A stretch of DNA of 64,000 bases from Pararhizobium sp. (lineage in GTDB: Bacteria > Pseudomonadota > Alphaproteobacteria > Rhizobiales > Rhizobiaceae): positions 4,854,501-4,918,500 of the forward strand of contig CP051237.1 of assembly GCA_017794825.1 (NCBI GenBank). The letters are read 5' to 3'. How positions within the stretch are numbered: the first letter of the stretch is position 1; each line of letters starts with the position of its first letter. Below the pieces are notes generated by a model. That model searched no databases. It was given only the letters and a program-made list of their open reading frames with translations, and was not told where the DNA came from. Position numbers and translations under genes: made by a program. Positions 60,237 to 64,000 of this stretch are shown here, piece after piece.

Positions 60237-61121
60237 GTGAATATTGCGACCATGCGCGAAGCTGAGGCAACCGCATTCAAACCCCGCATCTGGCGGCTTG
60301 CGCACGGCCGGACCCTGACGCTCGGTCCGCGCGGGCTCCTGATGGCGATCATCAACGTGACGCCGGATTCCTTTTCTGACGGCGGTCGTTTCGGAAACGT
60401 CGAAGATGCGGTTGAAGCGGCGAGAAGCGCGCTCGCACTTGGCGCGGCTATCGTGGATATCGGCGGTGAATCCACGCGTCCCGGAGGCGAGGCGATCGAC
60501 GCCCGCACGGAACAGGCCCGCGTGTTGCCGGTCATAGAGGCGATCGCGGCTGAAAGCGCGGCGATCATCTCGGTGGACACCTATCGCGCCGAAACGGCCC
60601 GCCTTGCGGTCGATAGCGGCGCCCATGTCATCAATGACGTGTGGGGCCTCCAGAAGGACGGCGGCATTGCCCGCGTCGCGGCCGAAACCGGGGCCGGGAT
60701 ATGCATCATGCACACCGGGCGCGAGCGCGAGAAGCTCCGCGACGTCATCGACGACCAGACCTGGTTTCTGCGTCGCTCGCTCGAAGTCGCCAGCAATGCA
60801 GGTATTGACGACACAGCCATCGTGCTCGATCCGGGGTTCGGCTTCGCCAAGGATCCGGACGAGAACTTGCATTTGATGGCGCGTTTTACCGAATTGCATG
60901 ATATCGGTTATCCGCTGCTGGTCGGGGCTTCCCGGAAAAGGTTTCTCGGCGCGGTGACCGGCCGCGAAATCGCGGCGGATCGCGATATCGCCACAGCGGC
61001 GACCACCGCTTTGCTGCGCATGCGGGGAGCCGCCATATTCCGGGTCCATGATGTCGCCGCAAACCGCGACGCGCTGAGTGTCGCCGACGCTCTGCTTGCG
61101 GCTTCGAGTTTGGAAGATTGA
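60237..61121 (+). CDS. folP: Dihydropteroate synthase
   Basis: 294 residues with a GTG start at 60237 (AAGGCG upstream); an ATG at 60252 is possible. It joins p-aminobenzoate to dihydropterin pyrophosphate in folate synthesis and is the sulfonamide target. Signatures: 'MAIINVTPDSFSDGGRF' (about 35-51), 'DIGGESTRPGG' (about 74-84), 'ISVDTYR', 'DPGFGFAKDPDEN' and 'LLVGASRKRFLGAV' near residue 230. folB follows after 2 bp, and folB and folK overlap, giving a folPBK unit. Confidence 0.95.
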   Translation: MNIATMREAEATAFKPRIWRLAHGRTLTLGPRGLLMAIINVTPDSFSDGGRFGNVEDAVEAARSALALGAAIVDIGGESTRPGGEAIDARTEQARVLPVIEAIAAESAAIISVDTYRAETARLAVDSGAHVINDVWGLQKDGGIARVAAETGAGICIMHTGREREKLRDVIDDQTWFLRRSLEVASNAGIDDTAIVLDPGFGFAKDPDENLHLMARFTELHDIGYPLLVGASRKRFLGAVTGREIAADRDIATAATTALLRMRGAAIFRVHDVAANRDALSVADALLAASSLED

Positions 61122-61123
61122 TC

Positions 61124-61489
61124 ATGCTTTACACGATTACCCTGAAAAATTGCGCGTTCTTTGCCCGTCACGGACTGTTCGAAAGCGAAGAAAATCTCGG
61201 GCAGCGTTTTTTCGTGGATATTGTTCTGAACGTGGAAGCAAGCACGGCCCTGACGGAGGATGATGAATCGGACGTCGTCGACTACGGGGCCGTCTACGGA
61301 TCGGTGACGCGGATCGTGACAAGCGAGCGCTTCCGCTTGATCGAGGCGCTGGCGTGGCGCATCGGTTCGGTGTTGTGCGAGGAGTTTCCGGCCGTGCGGC
61401 ACGCTCGCATCACTGTGAGAAAACCCAGCGTCCCGATAGAAGGCGTCCTGGACTACGCCGAGGTGACGGTCGATCATGCCGTCGAATGA
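61124..61489 (+). CDS. folB: Dihydroneopterin aldolase
   Basis: 121 residues from the ATG at 61124 (GGAAGA seven bases upstream). It converts dihydroneopterin to 6-hydroxymethyl-dihydropterin. The family pattern 'LKNCAFFARHGLFESEENLG' with the substrate-binding glutamate (about 7-26), 'DVVDYGAVYGSV' and 'RITVRKPSVPIEG' with the catalytic Lys near residue 105 is complete. Its end overlaps folK by 14 bp. Confidence 0.94.
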   Translation: MLYTITLKNCAFFARHGLFESEENLGQRFFVDIVLNVEASTALTEDDESDVVDYGAVYGSVTRIVTSERFRLIEALAWRIGSVLCEEFPAVRHARITVRKPSVPIEGVLDYAEVTVDHAVE

Positions 61490-62006
61490 CGGTAGCCGGT
61501 CCGGATTCCGCGTCACCCTGGGTTTGGGCGGAAATGTCGGCGACCCCCGCCAGGCGATGGCCGGGGCCCTGAAAGCCCTTGACGCGGATTCCTTGATCGA
61601 GGTCGAAGCTGTTTCCCGTCTGTACCGGACGCCGCCCTGGGGTCCGGTGGCGCAGGACTGGTTCCTGAACTGCTGTGCTCTGGTTCGTACGACAATGCAG
61701 CCGCTGCAATTGCTCGAAAAGTGCAAGGGCATCGAACAGACGTTGAAACGTCAGCGGATCGTGCGTTGGGGACCGCGCACGATCGACATCGATATTCTGA
61801 CTTTTGACGATGTGTCGCTCGAGGACGAGCGGCTGACGATACCGCATCCGCGCATGCATGATCGCGGCTTCGTCCTGCTTCCGCTTGCAGAAATTGCGGG
61901 TGATGTCCGGGTCAGGGGGAGGACTGTGTCAGATTGGTCGCTCGAGTGCGACCGTCAGGGAATCGAAGCCGTCAGCGACGACGGCGACTGGTGGCGGACT
62001 TCGTAA
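61476..62006 (+). CDS. folK: 2-amino-4-hydroxy-6-hydroxymethyldihydropteridine diphosphokinase
   Basis: 176 residues. HPPK signatures: 'TLGLGGNVGDPRQAM' at the start, 'YRTPPWGPVAQDWFLNCCAL' (about 49-68), and the ATP and Mg site 'RWGPRTIDIDILTFDD' with 'IPHPRMHDRGFVLLPLAEI'. It activates the pterin for FolP. The start is the ATG at 61476 inside folB, so the two are coupled. It ends 9 bp from a convergent gene. Confidence 0.95.
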   Translation: MPSNDGSRSGFRVTLGLGGNVGDPRQAMAGALKALDADSLIEVEAVSRLYRTPPWGPVAQDWFLNCCALVRTTMQPLQLLEKCKGIEQTLKRQRIVRWGPRTIDIDILTFDDVSLEDERLTIPHPRMHDRGFVLLPLAEIAGDVRVRGRTVSDWSLECDRQGIEAVSDDGDWWRTS

Positions 62007-62015
62007 TCTTCGGGG

Positions 62016-62549
62016 CTATCGCCGGTCCATGCTCAGCGAGCCGACCTTGCTGTTGCGCGTCAGCGTGATGCCGATGACCGGCACGAGTGTTCCCTGCACC
62101 TCGACTGAAACGGTGACGTTCATTTGATTCTGGTCCGTGAGGTGGGCGACCATTGCGCCGTCCAGCTTCGCGCGATTGAGACCAACGACAATCTTGTTTC
62201 CGGAAATCTTTCCGGAAACGATGTCCAGTCCCTTGCCGTCGCCGCCATCCATGAAGGAGCCGGAATATTTACCGCGGTCGCTGTTGATGGATGCGGACAT
62301 TTTCTGTGTGAACATGCCGACCCTGCACTTGCCGTCGAGCAGCAGACCGACCTTTGCGGTCTCGGACGGGCCGCCTTCGAAATCGCAGACGAACTTGGTG
62401 CCCTTGTATTTGCCGGCGACGATTTCACCGGGGCCGCGCCATTTTCCGGCGACGGACTGAAAGAAGACGTTGTCGTTTGCCACGGCGAAGGTGGAGCCCG
62501 TTAACCCGATGGCGAGCGCGCCGGCGGCGATGACACTTCTATGAAACAT
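62016..62549 (-). CDS. Secreted protein of unknown function
   Basis: 177 residues from the ATG at 62547-62549 (AGGA upstream); an ATG at 62594 would add 15 residues before the signal. The signal peptide is about residues 1-24. The mature part is rich in Gly, Lys and Val with a repeated beta-type pattern such as 'GKWRGPGEIVAGKYKGTKFV' and 'GKYSGSFMDGGDGKGLD'. No family is recognised with certainty. A CtrA-like half-site lies about 57 bp upstream of the start, so cell-cycle control is possible. Confidence 0.7.
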   Translation of the reverse strand: MFHRSVIAAGALAIGLTGSTFAVANDNVFFQSVAGKWRGPGEIVAGKYKGTKFVCDFEGGPSETAKVGLLLDGKCRVGMFTQKMSASINSDRGKYSGSFMDGGDGKGLDIVSGKISGNKIVVGLNRAKLDGAMVAHLTDQNQMNVTVSVEVQGTLVPVIGITLTRNSKVGSLSMDRR

Positions 62550-62605
62550 TTTTCCTGCCCCCGGGAGGATCCTGACTCGACAACCAAAGCACACAATCGT
62601 CCGGA

Positions 62606-62613
62606 ATGGTTAA
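62606..62613 (-). promoter_or_regulatory. CtrA-like half-site upstream of the secreted protein
   Basis: ATGGTTAA on the plus strand, read on the minus strand as TTAACCAT, at 57-64 bp upstream of the start at 62549. The following minus-strand bases are CCGGACG, so the second half of the extended motif is not obvious. Confidence 0.4.
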
Positions 62614-62678
62614 TGAGGCGTTGATTGACGCCACTGACAGTAGCAGAAAACCGGTTGCTTGGAAATATTTGCTGGTTG

Positions 62679-63779
62679 TCAGGGGTTCTTGTCGGTCGAT
62701 GAACGGCTTCCGGCGGCCTGGCGGGTCAGGTCGGCGAGAAAATCACCGATGCCCGGACGCTTGACCGCGTGAAAACGCATGGGGCGGCACAGATCCATGG
62801 CCGCTATGCCTATGCGGGCGGTAAGCAGGCCGTTGATCACGCCTTCGCCCAGGCGCGCCGACAGTCGCGACGCGACGCCGTGGCCCACGACCTGCTGAAC
62901 CAGGCTGTCGCCGACCGCGATGGATCCGGTGACCGCCAGATGTCCCACGACGTCGCGCGACAACCGCAACAGGCCGAGGGTTCCGGGACGCGCGCCGTAC
63001 AGGTAGGCAAGCGTCCGGATCAGCCGGATGGATTCGAACAGTACATAGCCGACGTCGACCAGCGCGCGCGGGCTGATGGCGGTTACGATCGATACGCGTT
63101 TGGACGCTGCCAGGATCATCGCCCGCGCCTGTTTGTCGATCGGCCCGAGAAGCTCGCTTTCGGCAATCTCCATCAGATGCGGCGCATCAATGATGTCGTC
63201 ATCGAGTTCCTTCAGACGTTCCCGGCTGCGGGCGGTTTCCGGCCGGCTCTCGAATGTCGCGATCAACCCTTTGAGGACGGCGCGGGCCTTGGCGGGGCGG
63301 GGGTCTTCGCGCGCGGCCTCCGCCTCCTGGCGAAGCCGGTGCACCGAATTCAGCCTCGCGATCGCCAGCGCTTCCCTGAACGCGATGATTGCAAGCGATA
63401 GCAGGCCGATCGCGGTCAGGCCTGTCGCGACCCATCCGAGCCATTCGGCGCGTTCGAAAAGAGCCTGGATCAGATTGTCGATCCAAAGGGCCAGGGCCAA
63501 TGAAAAAAGAAGTCCGAAAGCAGACAGCGCGGTCTTGCGGAAAGACCAGCGGCGTTCGGGCGTCTTCGCCGGTTCAGGCGTCAGGCTGTCGACCGCCTCG
63601 GCGTCGATCGCATCCGGATCCACATTCAGGAACGGGTCGTCGGTCTCGCCGACCATGGCGATTTCGTAGGACGAGGGCGGCCGCTCGCGTTGCCTGGTCT
63701 TCAACGTGTCCTTCGCCGCCGCCGGTTCGTCTTCGGCAAGCCGGTAGGCCGCCGGCTTTCGCACTGGTCCTCTGGTCAT
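62679..63779 (-). CDS. ycjF: YcjF/TIGR01620 family membrane protein (DUF697)
   Basis: 366 residues. A polar N-terminal region of about 80 residues is followed by two membrane helices (about 83-102 and 113-134). The TIGR01620/DUF697 part follows with 'RLIRTLAYLYGARPGTLGLL' and 'GVINGLLTARIGIAAMDLCR' near the end, diagnostic of YcjF. It acts with the GTPase-like YcjX, whose gene is immediately upstream and overlaps by 4 bp. The pair is stress-associated in gammaproteobacteria; function otherwise unclear. Confidence 0.9.
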   Translation of the reverse strand: MTRGPVRKPAAYRLAEDEPAAAKDTLKTRQRERPPSSYEIAMVGETDDPFLNVDPDAIDAEAVDSLTPEPAKTPERRWSFRKTALSAFGLLFSLALALWIDNLIQALFERAEWLGWVATGLTAIGLLSLAIIAFREALAIARLNSVHRLRQEAEAAREDPRPAKARAVLKGLIATFESRPETARSRERLKELDDDIIDAPHLMEIAESELLGPIDKQARAMILAASKRVSIVTAISPRALVDVGYVLFESIRLIRTLAYLYGARPGTLGLLRLSRDVVGHLAVTGSIAVGDSLVQQVVGHGVASRLSARLGEGVINGLLTARIGIAAMDLCRPMRFHAVKRPGIGDFLADLTRQAAGSRSSTDKNP

Positions 63780-64000
63780 GCGAGCAGGTCTCCAAGCAGG
63801 AATTCAAGGGCACGGTCGAGGCGGATATGAGGAAGGGACAGCGTCAGGCCTTCCGCAGTGGTTTCCAGTTTCGGCGGCCGGAAGCGTACGAAATTGATGT
63901 GGGGCCTTTCCGCGTCATGCCCGGATTCGAGCGCCTGAAAGAATGATTCAGGATCCTCTGGCAAATCCCCGGGAAATATGCCGGTTTTTGTGTTCCCGTC
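63776..64000 (-). CDS. ycjX: YcjX-like GTPase, C-terminal end only
   Basis: The frame is open from the window edge to the TGA at 63776. The visible 74 residues begin near 'GIFPGDLPEDPESFFQALES', then 'HINFVRFRPP' and 'LPHIRLDRALEFLLGDLLA', which match the C-terminus of the YcjX (DUF463) family. The P-loop domain lies outside the window. The stop overlaps the ycjF ATG by 4 bp. Confidence 0.82.
   Translation of the reverse strand, partial: DGNTKTGIFPGDLPEDPESFFQALESGHDAERPHINFVRFRPPKLETTAEGLTLSLPHIRLDRALEFLLGDLLA

Overview
The window reads as a chromosomal stretch of an alphaproteobacterium of the order Hyphomicrobiales (Rhizobiales), probably Rhizobiaceae or a close relative. The evidence is the gene set: a ~2000-residue coiled-coil protein that looks like the growth pole ring protein GPR/RgsE, a plant-type class II DAHP synthase, an MlaE permease with a fused STAS domain, a DUF2865 protein, the YcjX/YcjF pair and CtrA-like TTAACCAT half-sites. 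The DNA is GC-rich and densely coding. I found about 60 genes, no rRNA, tRNA or CRISPR array, and no intact transposase or phage gene.

Region by region. 1-6.7 kb: the N-terminal part of a membrane protein (cut by the window edge), a glutathione S-transferase-like protein, a uracil-DNA glycosylase-like protein, an Lrp/AsnC regulator with a concentric dyad upstream, an AlkD-like repair protein, a 3-hydroxyisobutyrate dehydrogenase-like enzyme and a membrane-anchored penicillin-acylase-type amidase. 6.7-13.3 kb: a molybdenum cofactor block on the minus strand (moaA, then two transporters, fdhD, mobA, mobB, moeA), the last four overlapping by 4 bp each. 13.4-22.8 kb: DUF971, a divergent MarR/hydrolase pair, a PPOX flavoprotein, DUF2332 coupled to class I fumarase, a TPR protein, Ada and an L,D-transpeptidase. 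22.8-28.5 kb: a minus-strand siderophore uptake operon (XRE regulator, AraC/PchR-type regulator, TonB-dependent receptor, two unknown proteins, RhtX/FptX-type transporter) with no biosynthesis genes.

28.7-47.1 kb: metabolism and housekeeping: gph, rpiA, a DUF2059 protein, glutathione reductase, an alpha/beta hydrolase divergent from a gamma-glutamylcyclotransferase-like protein across a sharp palindrome, class II DAHP synthase, a GFA-family protein, dgkA coupled to a hemerythrin-like protein, nadE, two transporters, a glutamyl-tRNA synthetase overlapping a DUF2865 gene, maeB, and an SDR that lacks the usual Tyr-x3-Lys. 47.2-52.4 kb: envelope genes: an LpxH-like phosphoesterase and an Mla-type lipid transport operon (permease, ATPase, MCE protein, auxiliary lipoprotein).

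52.4-64 kb: the giant GPR/RgsE-like gene, divergent from a small Hpt phosphotransfer gene with a CtrA-like half-site between them; a ~460 bp non-coding, palindrome-rich, TA-flanked element with 34 bp terminal inverted repeats; a [2Fe-2S] ferredoxin; folP-folB-folK; a secreted protein of unknown function with another CtrA-like site upstream; and ycjF followed by the C-terminal end of ycjX. The items I consider most worth following up are the inverted-repeat element, the GPR/Hpt/CtrA-site arrangement, the unknown genes of the siderophore operon and the atypical SDR.
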